Of a DNA stretch of 64,000 bases, positions 34,540 to 44,700 are shown one piece after another. How positions within the stretch are numbered: position 1 is the first letter of the stretch; the number at the start of each line of letters is the position of its first letter. The position numbers and the translations under genes were made by a program. Source of the DNA: Lunularia cruciata (lineage: Eukaryota; Streptophyta; Marchantiopsida; Lunulariales; Lunulariaceae). Where the stretch lies: positions 57,175,945 through 57,239,944 of the forward strand of contig OX419755.1 of assembly GCA_948567375.1 (NCBI GenBank). Reading direction: 5' to 3'. The notes under the pieces are model-generated. The model was not told where the DNA came from, did not search any database, and saw only the letters and a program-made list of their open reading frames with translations.

Positions 34540-35340
34540 TCACAGACCATAGTCGTCATCAAGCAAGTCATCCTCTTCTTCTTGCTTGTTATCTTTTGCC
34601 ACATTTTTTGAAGAAGGCACAACTAATTTGCCATGAAAATCTCTCTTGAGGTGGCCAGCTTTGCCACACTTCCAACAAAGCATGATCTTACGATCTTGGG
34701 ATCTCTTCCTAGACCAAGATCTAGTTTTAGATCTCTGCTCCCCACCATCTGTTTGCATCTGAGTCCTTCCACAATTGACATTCAACACTATCCCTAAAGG
34801 AGTCAAGGGTTGAGAAGGCAACATCATCTTCTGTTGAAGATCATCTGTTAATAGAGCACTCACCACCTCATTGTAGGTGATGGTTTTACTATCACAATGT
34901 ATTAACACTCGTGATAAGGACTGGTAGAACATAGGGAGAGAACTCAACAAGTGGAGAGCCTTTCTCTCATCACTTAGGTCCTCTCCATGATTTTGCAAGT
35001 CCACAACAAGATAATTGAAGGCATCAATATGATCTTGTATCTTGATCCCATTGTTCTTCATCTTGAAGCTCATCAGCTTCAGGGATGTGTAGAGATGATT
35101 TGACAACTCTTTTTGATGGTACTTCTATTGTAGCTCATCAAAAAGAGTAATGAAATCCTTGTACTCACCCAACTGCTTTATGACATGTGGCTATAAATGT
35201 AAAACCACTGTGTGTATAGCTATCTCCTGCATGTCATTCCAATCATCCTCTAACACCAAATCGGTCTTGGGTCTCAGCAATTTCTCAAACCGTTGGCCTT
35301 GAGCATACCTTTCACTTGATGCTCCAACAAGAGATAATTG
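34540..35340 (-). pseudogene. Copia gag region
   Basis: The N-terminal part reads GASSERYAQGQRFEKLL and LVLEDDWNDMQE, then a stop. The 188-residue piece 35106-34540 continues with HLYTSLKLMSFKMK, IQDHIDAFNYLVVDL and ALHLLSSLPMFYQSL. A nucleocapsid knuckle reads CWKCGKAGHLKRDF: the last cysteine of the CX2CX4HX4C pattern is replaced by phenylalanine, so it should not bind zinc normally. Confidence 0.82.
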
Positions 35341-35347
35341 GAGCTTT

Positions 35348-36102
35348 TTAATACTCCAAGGATAAGAGAACTCTTCAACAAAGATACAAGAAAGAAAAAG
35401 AAAATTTTCACACTCAATCCTCCGATGCCCCAAAGGAGCACATTTTATTTATTATATAGCCAAGGAGGATCTCCTCCAATGAAGCTCTACCATAGGATTA
35501 GGTACATGGATAGGTGACCTATTAGCAAGCTCCACCCTTGGATTACTTGCTTGGATGGGTGACATGTTGGTCTTGGTCCCATCTGGTTGGTCAAACAAGC
35601 TTTGACCAAAGGTAATCTTTTAGGGAATCTTCTTATATGAATCTTAGAATCACATGGGTGAGGTACAGTTGGAAAAATATCAATGAGACAAACCAAAGGG
35701 GAGGGAAGGCTTACCTATCCTTTATTGGAGGGGAATCTGCACATTTTTTAGGCCTAATTCATCCGTGTAGGCCTCCAAAATTGCTTTGAAGTTTTCATGT
35801 CTATTTTGGCTTCTACTCTATAAGTAGAAGTGTTATTTTGGTGATACCTCTATCTGATCTAGGTTCTCCATCATGTGTAACATCCTTCCAGATGTCACCA
35901 CCCCATGTTTCACCTCTAGATCATATGCCTAGCTATTGATTCTAAAGTTTCCAAGCATGTTTCAGTTTTTGGCCTATTAGTAGAAGTACTCTTTTGGTGA
36001 TACCTCTAGCTTATCTAATTAGTCCATCATGTATAACATCCTTCCAGATGTTACCAAATCAAACTTCATATCTAGATCATCTATCTAGCTATTGGTATTA
36101 CA
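35348..36102 (-). repeat. LTR of the TGTAAT...ATTACA family (minus copy)
   Basis: On the minus strand it starts TGTAATACC at 36102 and runs to about 35348; the lower border is approximate because the terminus is degraded. It matches 24545-25003 and 38268-38890 in inverted orientation. A TATATAATAAATAAA core promoter is at about 35445-35460, followed by GTGCTCCTTTGGGGCATC. Unlike the other copies it has an internal direct duplication of ~156 bp (about 35790-35945 and 35946-36101). It directly precedes the copia gag on the same strand. Confidence 0.65.
35790..36101. repeat. 156-bp tandem duplication inside the LTR
   Basis: Blocks GTAGAAGT, TTTTGGTGATACCTCTA, TCCATCATGT, AACATCCTTCCAGATGT and CTAGCTATTG occur in the same order in both halves, offset by 156 bp (for example GTAGAAG at 35824 and 35980). 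The halves have diverged by many substitutions. Duplications in this part of an LTR often affect enhancer regions, but no effect can be shown here. Confidence 0.65.
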
Positions 36103-37195
36103 AGTGTCCATTGTCCTTTGCAATGTCAAATTTGGCTCCTCTAGTCTTCATGACTACCATCTCCAAACTCGCACCTCAAAGCTTGTTCTCAACCATAGAC
36201 ATGCAATTCTCTGAACTTCTAAAATCACCCAAAATCCTACAACCCCGATTAGATATCATACCTTGCAAGTGAAGCAAACTTGCATAGATCGAGCCTTCAC
36301 AATCAAAACGTTCGGCCAACCGCATGGCTTCCTCCAAGTGTTGTGGCTCTTGCATGGTTACCTCTAATTTGGTTCTTGCCTTCAAGCCCCTCACAAATTG
36401 ATCCAAAGCTTCACCTTCCAAAATATCTGGAATTTGCATGATGGTGTTTTGGAAATGCGTGATGTAACTTCTTACAGAGCCAATCTGTTTCAACTCTGCC
36501 AACTTATCTCGTGCAGCTCGTGTGGCATTTATAGCTTGGAACTAAATAATTATTGCGCTCTTGAATTCTGCCTTTGTCAAGATTGGTGTAACCATTTGTC
36601 GTTCGGCTTGCTCCACTCGGAATCTCCACCATAGCTTTGCTACTCCATCCAATTGGCTAGAAGCCAAGAGAATCTATTTTCACTCGTCTTGTAGATTGGT
36701 AGCTTCAAAATAACATTCACAATAAAACACAAAATTCTCCACTGCACCCGAGAGATTCTTGCCTTCAAATACCTTGGGTTTAGGGAATCTGATCCAATCT
36801 TCTCCTTCTCGAATTGGTACTCTCTCCACTTGCTCTTGTCATCAAAGATCTCGTTCATCCAACAATCAAGTAAGGTGCTTGATTTGTTGTTGCATAGCAA
36901 AGATAACATCAGGTATTGCCACCATGGTTGCTCCTCTCTCACACCATTCCCAATCTATCTAATTCATTAACACATAGAAATAGCACGTCCACCGTTCTCC
37001 ATAAGTTACACCAGAAGCACCAAGGGTTTCTTAGATATGGTGATCATATGCAGAAAATCTTGTCCAAAGTGCAAGGTGATGAATTGTGTGAAATGATGCT
37101 TGGGTAGTATTTGGACACAAAAATCCCAATGGTTTGGTGAAAGTGGATTTGGTGGTCCATAAATTCCATCCATCCCATTCATGCTCTAATACCAA

Positions 37196-37548
37196 TGTAA
37201 AAGACCAAATCTGAGGAGAGAAATAGGAGAATGGAAACTCACATTGGGACACTTGAATGAGAGAAAACTCCAAATGCCTAGCATGAGCTTTGGCTTTGGT
37301 ATTTATAGGTAGCATACAAGGCCCTTGAGAAGCTTCTCAAGAAGCTTCCTTCTAGAAGCTGCCTTCTTGGCGTGCAAGCTAAGCTAGTTGGAAGCTTCTA
37401 GAAGCTACTTACTTAAGGTGCAAGCTAAGCTAGTTGGGAAGCTTCCCAAGAAGCTTCCTAAATACTTCCAGGATATTCTAGGCTAATTTGTCTTATGTGC
37501 TACTTTGTAAGCTCAACTAACTTTGTCGCTAAAGTCTATATTCTTACA
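37196..37548 (-). repeat. LTR of the second chromovirus copy (353 bp)
   Basis: The LTR ends are recognisable (TGTAAGA start at 37548, CTTTTACA end at 37196 on the element strand). It contains a TATAAATA box at 37307-37300 and an exact heat-shock element at 37391-37403. A deletion of about 60 bp brings the element to about 84 bp from the TATA box instead of 143 bp. Confidence 0.85.
37391..37403. promoter_or_regulatory. Heat-shock element in the second chromovirus LTR
   Basis: GAAGCTTCTAGAA is the third identical copy of the 13-bp element in this family within the window. Confidence 0.55.
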
Positions 37549-38267
37549 ATAGCCATGTTAAGAACATACCCATGTTTGCCGAGGTAAAGGTAAGATCTCC
37601 ATTCTAGTGTATTTTAGAAGATATTATGTACATTACATCTCTAGGATCATGAGTTTGATTCTCCAACCTATATTTTGGAGAACATCTCTTTGATAGGTGA
37701 TTCTCATACATGGGTGTTGGTGAATACACATCAAGTCCATTCTTGGATGGGACCTACCCTATTGTTGGATGCAGCCATAGTGGGATCACGGGGCTCATCA
37801 TATTCATCTTTGGTAAACAAACCTCTTACCTAAAGATGTTTTATAGTTTGCTTGTGGTAGGATTCAATGACTAGACCACCTTGTTGTCAATGATATTTTG
37901 GATATTGGACACCAATGTCAAATGGTGGTAGTGGTCGACAAGTCACTTGTGGTAGTGGTGAACGTTGTTGGATAGCCTAGAGCCACTTTACTCACACTTA
38001 TGAGTTTCCCAAGCTCCCGTGATTTTTGAGAACAAGGTCTTAGACTTGTTTGAGACTCATAGTTATAGTAGTTGGTGGAGCTCAATGCCTATGAGAGGGC
38101 ATGGGCAATGAGTTTGGAGCATTACTAGTTGTTTTTTTTCAGTATGACGGATTTGGGTGCTTTGAAAGATCTTGGTATTCAAAATGAGCTTACTAGTGAT
38201 ACACCTGTTTTTTGATCTCCCTACATATATAGTAACATGGAGAGTGCATTAATTCAAAGCTAGAGTA
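37549..38267. other. Repeat-derived DNA between two LTR fragments
   Basis: I see no open frame with recognisable motifs. The sequence reads as decayed retroelement DNA, with stops in all frames, and separates the second chromovirus copy from the next LTR. Confidence 0.35.
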
Positions 38268-38890
38268 GGGAATACCAATAGCTAAACATTTTTCTTCTAG
38301 AAATTCTAAACATTTTGGCTTCATAACATCTAAAAGGATGTTATATATGATGGACTAAGTAGATCAGATAGAGATATGATAAAAGGAGTACTTCTACTAA
38401 TAGGGTAGGAGACAAAACTAGTTTGAAATTTTTGAAGTCAATTTTGGATACCTAAACGGATGAATTAGACCTTGAAAATGCAAATTCTCCTGCAAAGTAA
38501 GAAAAGGCTAGCCTCCTCTCTCTCTCCCCCTCCCCCACTCCCCCTATTTGTCTTGTCAAGAGATTTCCAAAGGTATCTAACCTATGCAATTCTAAGATTC
38601 CTACAAGATGATTCTTTAAAGATTCCCTTTGGTCAAAACTTGTTTGACCAACCAAATAGAACTAAAACCAACATGTCACCAATGCATGCAACCAATCTAA
38701 TGGTAGAGCTTGCTAACATATCACCAATCTATGTATCCAATCCAAGGGTAGAGCTTTCTTTGAAGGAATCCTCTTGGTTATAAATAAAGACAAGGTGCTC
38801 CTTTGGGGCATCAAAGTTTTGAATGTGAAGCTTTGTCTTTCTTCTTCTTTGTTTCTCTTGGGAGGGTTCTCTTATACTCAAAAGATTACA
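38268..38890 (+). repeat. LTR of the TGTAAT...ATTACA family (plus copy B)
   Basis: It starts at a degraded terminus (GGGAATACCAATAGCT, expected TGTAATACC) and ends GATTACA at 38890. It aligns with 24545-25003 in the same orientation and with 35348-36102 in the opposite one. It has the TTATAAATAAA core promoter region near 38778 followed by GACAAGGTGCTCCTTTGGGG. The gypsy pol relic follows almost directly. Confidence 0.65.
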
Positions 38891-39176
38891 AGTAGAGACC
38901 TTTTTGAGGTTGGTTTGATGGTGCTATCACATGGAGATTATGCTTTAGCTACAATGAAGCCAACCAAGAAAGATATGTATGGCAACTACCTAGATAGGCA
39001 AATGTGTAGAGGTTACCATCCTATCAACCAATAGACTAGGGCTGATTGGTCTACCATGCCTACACCAAATAAGATCTTTGGGCATGCAAAGATATTCAGT
39101 ACTTTGGATCTTCAAGTAGGATATCATCAATTGCTAATTAAGGAGGAGGATAAGTCCAAGATAACATTTTGGGTTA

Positions 39177-39482
39177 TTGATTGTCATAGCAAGGATGTAT
39201 TATATTAGTGGAGGTTCTTACCATTTGGATGAAAGAACACTTGCCAAGTTGCAAAGGGTCATGGATAGGATTCTAGCAAGATTGGATTTTGCTTGGTGCT
39301 ATATTGATGACATTTTGGTCTATAGCACTATTGTGGAGGAGCATGAGAAACATTTGTTGGAGGTGTTTGAGAGGTTGAGATCTCAAGGACTCAAATTACA
39401 TCTTGGGAAGTGCAGATTCTTCCATGAACAAGTTGAGTATTTAGGTCACATTATCTACCTTGGTAGACTTGGTGTTCAATAA
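39177..39482 (+). pseudogene. Reverse transcriptase fragment of the gypsy relic
   Basis: This 101-residue open piece holds KLQRVMDRILARLDFAWCYIDDILVYSTIVEE and the thumb-type region LHLGKCRFFHEQVEYLGHIIY. The YIDD box is the polymerase active site, and both aspartates are kept. The frame is shifted against the preceding FSTLDLQVGYHQ part. Confidence 0.82.
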
Positions 39483-41354
39483 ACCAAGGTGGATATTATT
39501 GCATTGTTGGAGGTTTTTATTCCTTGGCTTATAAATGTGAGCAAACTATGAGCATTCCTTGGGTTGGTGAACTTCTATCACTACTATGTTAGAGGATTTA
39601 GTATCATTGCTAAGGCCTTGATATAGCTGACCAAGCTTACACAAGAGTGGTGTTAGGAAGATGAGCAGAAGATAGTTTTTATAGAGTTCAAGGAGAGGTT
39701 GACATCTACTCCTATTCTCAAGAGACCAATTGGAAGATAACCATTCCAGGTTCATACTAAGTGGAGTACGTTGGAGCTTGGAGTAGTGCTTGCCCAACAA
39801 GATGATGAGGGGAAAGGAATTTGTGGTAGCCTAAGGTAGTCTCTCCAACAATTCAATGGAGGCAAAGTATAGTTCATATGAGGGAGAATGCTTGGTAGTA
39901 ATGAGGGTAGTGGCACATTTTTAATGTTACCTATTTGGTAATTCCTTCACTCTCATCATTGATCATCAGCCATTAAATTGGTTGATGGAGTCCAACAAGC
40001 TTTCAAGTGAGCTTGCACAATGCACTCTGATTTTACAAGAATATGATTTTATGGTTATTCATAGACCTAGAGTGGTAAACCGTGATGTAGATGTATTGAG
40101 TAGAAATTAATGTCTCAGCCAACAAGATCAGACTAGAGCATGTTGGCATGGTAAGGTAAATGAGGAGATGGTGCCAAGTTGGCATGCATTTACCTTTTAT
40201 GTATTTTTTTTGAGGCCTTGATAGTATCTCTCTTAACACATATAGGAAGAGTCGGTGAGGTCATAGATCCAAAGAGTAGAGATATTAGTAGAAGTCAACA
40301 AGATATTCAAGATGATGTCTTAGTGATGGATTATCTTTGCACTAGTGTTGTGGATAGCATAGTTGGTACCAAGAAGAGAGACCATGTCCTTTAGCAAGCC
40401 AAGTGGTTTAGATTGGAGTGCAAACACTTCTTTGTATATGGGATGATAGTAGAGTGCAAGTAGTAATACTTCCATCTCAAAGACCACAATTGGTTTGTCA
40501 TGCTCATGAGGAGCTATGAAATTTTGGAGTAAATCAGACATATAACTTACTCTAGAGTCATTATTAGTGCGTATTATACAGACCAATGCACAATAGTTTA
40601 ATGCCAAATGTGTGGTTTGTTATTGACTTAGACCATCATTTAATGCTCTTGTGCCACAATTACACCCATTACCTACCATTGGAGTTTGGACTTTGCTAGA
40701 CCTTTACCATTGACTATGAGACATCATCAATATAATTTGGTTATGATGGAGTACTTCTCTAGGTGGATTGAGTTGGTGGCACTTCTTGACAAGTCCAATG
40801 AAGGGATAGCATACTCATTCTTGGATTGGGTTTTTAGTCATTTGGTGCACCAATTGAGTTTTTGACTAATTGAGGTACAAAGTTCTTGGAGGAGTTTCAA
40901 GTCTTGAGTACCAAGGCCTTGATTGATCATCATACTACCTTCCAAGATCATCATGAGGCAGATGGCTTAGTAGAGAAAGTGGTTCAGATGGTGAAGAGAG
41001 GATTGCATAAGTATGGTTTGCAAAGAGGCCACTTTGGAGATTAGGATCTCTAGTTACCTTGGTTGGCCATGGGCTATTGGTTTAGCTAGCAAGCCTCCTT
41101 AGCATCTACCTCTCCTTACTCTCTACTCTATGTACAAGATCCAAATTTACCTACAACTATTTATCATGATACTACTATAGTTTTGGACTTAGATGATCCA
41201 AATGGTTTAGCACATTTTCTCAATGAGCAAAGATCTTTTGGAGAGTATCGATGGCCCTTGAGCACTTAGCAATTGCTCAACATCTAGAATACCTCATGTT
41301 ATGTTACTATTTGAGAAGGAGGTTATAGATCCTTGATCCATCAATTTCATCCAA

Positions 41355-41740
41355 GTGATTGTATATCTACATCAGATTGCACTTACAACACTTGATCTTA
41401 CTACAGGCCACATTATCTTGAGAATGCATAAGGCTTTGCCTTCCAAAATCCTCATGTTGGAAAGACATGATGGTGTTTTTTGGAAGGACCATGTATGCAA
41501 TTGTGCACCATGCCACATCCTAAACATTGATGGCATTATGGACCCAAGCTTGGCACTTGTATGTGTAGGCTTGTGTTGTATGGTATGTGGCTCTTTTGGT
41601 GGAGCTACTACTATGTTGGTGTGTGATGATTGTTTGAGAGGACGGCATATGGTGTGTTTGATCCCTCTCCTCATGGTGGTTCCTCAAGGACAATAGTTAT
41701 GTCCTAGATGTACTTGACCTATAGCTAGTTCACCCTTTAG
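41355..41740 (+). pseudogene. PHD-finger-like C-terminal segment of the gypsy relic
   Basis: The 113-residue open piece 41355-41696 follows the integrase remnant. Its end reads CMVCGSFGGATTMLVCDDC, then RGRHMVCLIPLLMVVPQGQ. A TAG stop follows, after which LCPRCT continues in frame. The spacing Cys-x2-Cys, Cys-x2-Cys, His-x2-Cys, Cys-x2-Cys is that of a PHD finger (Cys4-His-Cys3). The stop sits where PHD fingers usually have the conserved tryptophan (GxWxCPxC), and TGG to TAG is a single change. An upstream Cys pair (CNCAPCH) is also present. PHD fingers read histone tails, so in an intact element this could steer integration; that is inference. Confidence 0.6.
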
Positions 41741-41760
41741 GTAATATAGATTGTAGATAA

Positions 41761-44700
41761 GCGACTAACGATGGGGTTTGATAGCACTCGGTCTCTTGAT
41801 CTTGGCCCACCATAAGGCATATCACATACTTGGAATAGATGCCTATATGGAATTAGAGGGACCTAATTGCTAGCTAGGGAGTACTTTAGAATTCATGTAT
41901 GACATATGTGTGAATTGTGCTTCTATAGTGTATGATGTTTACAATGATGTATGTTGTATATATATATACAACATATGAAAAAAAATTGAATAAGGTAGAT
42001 ATTGAAATTTGATATGATGAAAAAAAGGTTAAATTATTATATTATGCTTCTTAAATTAGGAGTTTATATTTTAAAACCAAGAGGGGTAAGAAATTTTATT
42101 ATTTTGAATGATTATTCTAGTAAAGTTATAAGAAATTATAAGATGATAGAACTTAATAATATGCTTTTTTGGATACATTATGAAAGTCTAGACTTGATAG
42201 AAACCTTAGATATTGATATACAAAATCTTACATGTATGAATAGTTAAAGATTCTAAAATTATATATTTTCCAATAACAAGATGATTATAACATATCCATA
42301 TTCAGAATATGATGTATTTATGACCTTATGACATATAATTGCAATAAGACAGAAATATTTTGTACTTATCATGAATTATGTAAAATAAATTATGGATACT
42401 TAAATAAATTATCATTGAATTTCTTGATTTTAAAGTTAATCTCTTTATGAAAAGTTTCTTCTTCTTAAAAATTAACTTAATCATATATTTTAAATAAATT
42501 ATGAGATATTTGTCCTAAATATAGACTGATTTTATCCTTTATTATAAGACAAAGATTAAGTTGAGTGATGATAATAAATATTCATTTTAATTTTCCTATT
42601 TATAAGTTTTTTTAAGTAGTTTTTTTTGTTGGTTATTTATTCCATTGCCACATCATTCATCTATGTATGGCCATAACCTTTATATAAACTTTAAGTTTAT
42701 AATAATGTAGAGATCTTTTAATAATTTTACTTTTGAATTCGTTTAAGATATAAGCAAGTATGATATTAGAATGCTATCAAAGAATAGTCGTGAACAAGAG
42801 TGAATTATACTTAACGAGAGCATGGATTGAATACAAGAGAGTTGAGAGTATTAAAAGTGGTTAGAAGAGTTAATAGTGGAATTGATTAGTGTGATTGGAA
42901 TTTGTGAATGAATGGATTTGAAAATACCATAGGAATTTTTAAGGAAAAGTAAGAATTCAGGCAAATATTTTAGTTAAAGTTTTAGATTGGGCATTAGATA
43001 TGGTGAAGATAATATCTAGTAGCTAATTATTTTAGATTGAAGATATCAGCCATTCATATAAAGAGAGTTAGTAATTTTAGTAGATTTTTGGAGAAAAAAG
43101 GGGATAAAATTTAAGAATTCATATAGCTTCAGTTTATCACTAATTTTTATTGGAAGTTTCTTAAGCTAATTCTTATAGATAATATTTTTCTATCTTTAGA
43201 AACAAAGATATAGAGAAAGAAAATGAGAAGTGGTGAATTTTTAAAGTGGAAGAGGTAATTTTAATAATATAGTATGTTAAAATTTCTTAATAGTATATAT
43301 AGTGATTTATATGAGATTATTCAGATTAGATGAAATTTACAATACAAATTCTATATATAAGTGAAAATTTTGAAAATTTAGCATATTTAATTTATGACTT
43401 CTTATTAAGAGGTGGAGTTTGATATAAACAAGATCTTTAAAAAAAAGATACACAATAAGAATAATAGATTTATCAACTTCTTAGTTTACAAGAGTTGATT
43501 GATAATATATGCAAATAGTAAATACAAAAAGTTATTTTAGAAGAAACATATGGCAATCAATAACCTAGGATTGAGTAGTTGATAATGTAGAAGTCTTCCA
43601 CCTAATCAAGGACTAGTACTTGATAATATAGAAAGACTTTCTACTATAGTAGATAACATGAGAATCTATTAATAACAAGTATTTTGAGCACTTGAATGAG
43701 CAATGAAAGATTTATAGCCATCTAGACTTCATGATTATTTAGCTAAACTAGTTTATAATAGACTACATAAGGATGATAAATTCAATTATATTTTATGTCA
43801 ATATTCAACTTACAACTTGTATTATGTACACAACATAGATGATTGGTAAAGGTATTAATTTTGGACGTATTTGATTGCATCTGATTATTAGAGTAGATGC
43901 ATTACTTTTGTTTGATAGTATATATTATCGCATGTAAGCTTTGAAGTGTAGAGTATGATTAATTATAGGAATACTCTACTGAAACATTGAGTTTGAAGAG
44001 TCAATACGAGATAAATCTTCACTATAGAAATATAGAATTGTAAGTATGGGGCATAACTTCATCTACAAGATTCCATGTATGAAAGAGCATAGAAAGGCAA
44101 TTCATGTTAGGATTAATTTCTTTGTAAATGCATATGCAAATGAGGTGTTCTTTATCTTGTTGGAAGAGTCTTCTCAAGTGCTTTCCATAGACACTAAGAT
44201 CATGGTAAATAGAGCTCTAAAAATGAAGGTATAGCCACATGAAGTTTGGTAGAAATGCGGGACTATGGGCATGGCTGCAAGACCTACGTAAAGACTGTGG
44301 GAATGTATCTTACGGGAACCTATGAGAATGAATCTCCCTTGTGGAATTTTTTGAGATGACATGTATCAATTGGTACTAGACAATCTAGAGTTAGATAGAA
44401 GATCAATTAGCATCATATCTTCAAAAAATAGATAATGACAAGTGCAAAATTATTTATTTATTTATTTATTTATCAACAAATAGAATAGTTGTGACTTAGA
44501 CATTTCTTGTTTTATAGTTCTTGATTGATAGTTCAAGAGTGAATAAAAATCTTATGGATGTAGATAAACGTTAACCGAACAACATGAAATTTGATGTGAT
44601 TTCTAGGTATGTTTTTTCTTGCAAGATTGATGAACGAATTTTGCTCCATAAAATAGCAAGACTCATATTCTTGTTGCTATATCAAATCCCAATATAAGCT

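Larger units (their letters stand above)
31357..35340 (-). mobile_element. Ty1/copia retrotransposon relic
   Basis: The minus strand shows the copia order gag, GAG-pre-integrase, integrase, reverse transcriptase, RNase H, all broken by stops and shifts. It ends abruptly at the TATAG target duplication of the chromovirus. The flank on the other side (25562-25744) can continue it, so the chromovirus probably inserted into the 3' part of this older copia. Upstream of gag lies an LTR of the TGTAAT...ATTACA family in the same orientation, which may be its 5' LTR. No matching 3' LTR was found. Confidence 0.8.
36194..37548 (-). mobile_element. Truncated, rearranged second chromovirus copy
   Basis: This is the 5' part of the same chromovirus family: LTR at 37548-37196, a primer site with one change (TTGGTATTAGAGC), then gag with the motifs of the first copy. 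Relative to the first copy, about 330 bp (positions matching 29714-30040, including the zinc knuckle) are missing at a join near 36299. The element ends inside the protease-proximal region near 36194, with no pol and no 3' LTR. Its LTR lacks a ~60-bp block but keeps the TATA box and the GAAGCTTCTAGAA heat-shock element. Confidence 0.85.
38891..41760 (+). mobile_element. Plus-strand Ty3/gypsy pol relic ending in a PHD-finger segment
   Basis: Interrupted frames read through pol in order. Reverse transcriptase: ALATMKPTKKDMYGNYLDRQ, FSTLDLQVGYHQLLIKEEDK, then LDFAWCYIDDILVYSTIVEEHEK with the catalytic DD. RNase H: IIDHQPLNWLMESNK and HRPRVVNRDVDVLSRN. Integrase: near 40800-41080, including FLTN-stop-GTKFLEEFQVL and DHHEADGLVEKVVQMVK. 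After integrase comes a Cys/His-rich segment of PHD-finger type. Stops and shifts are frequent. No LTR pair can be assigned with certainty; the gag relic at 23.3-24.5 kb may be its other half. Confidence 0.8.
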
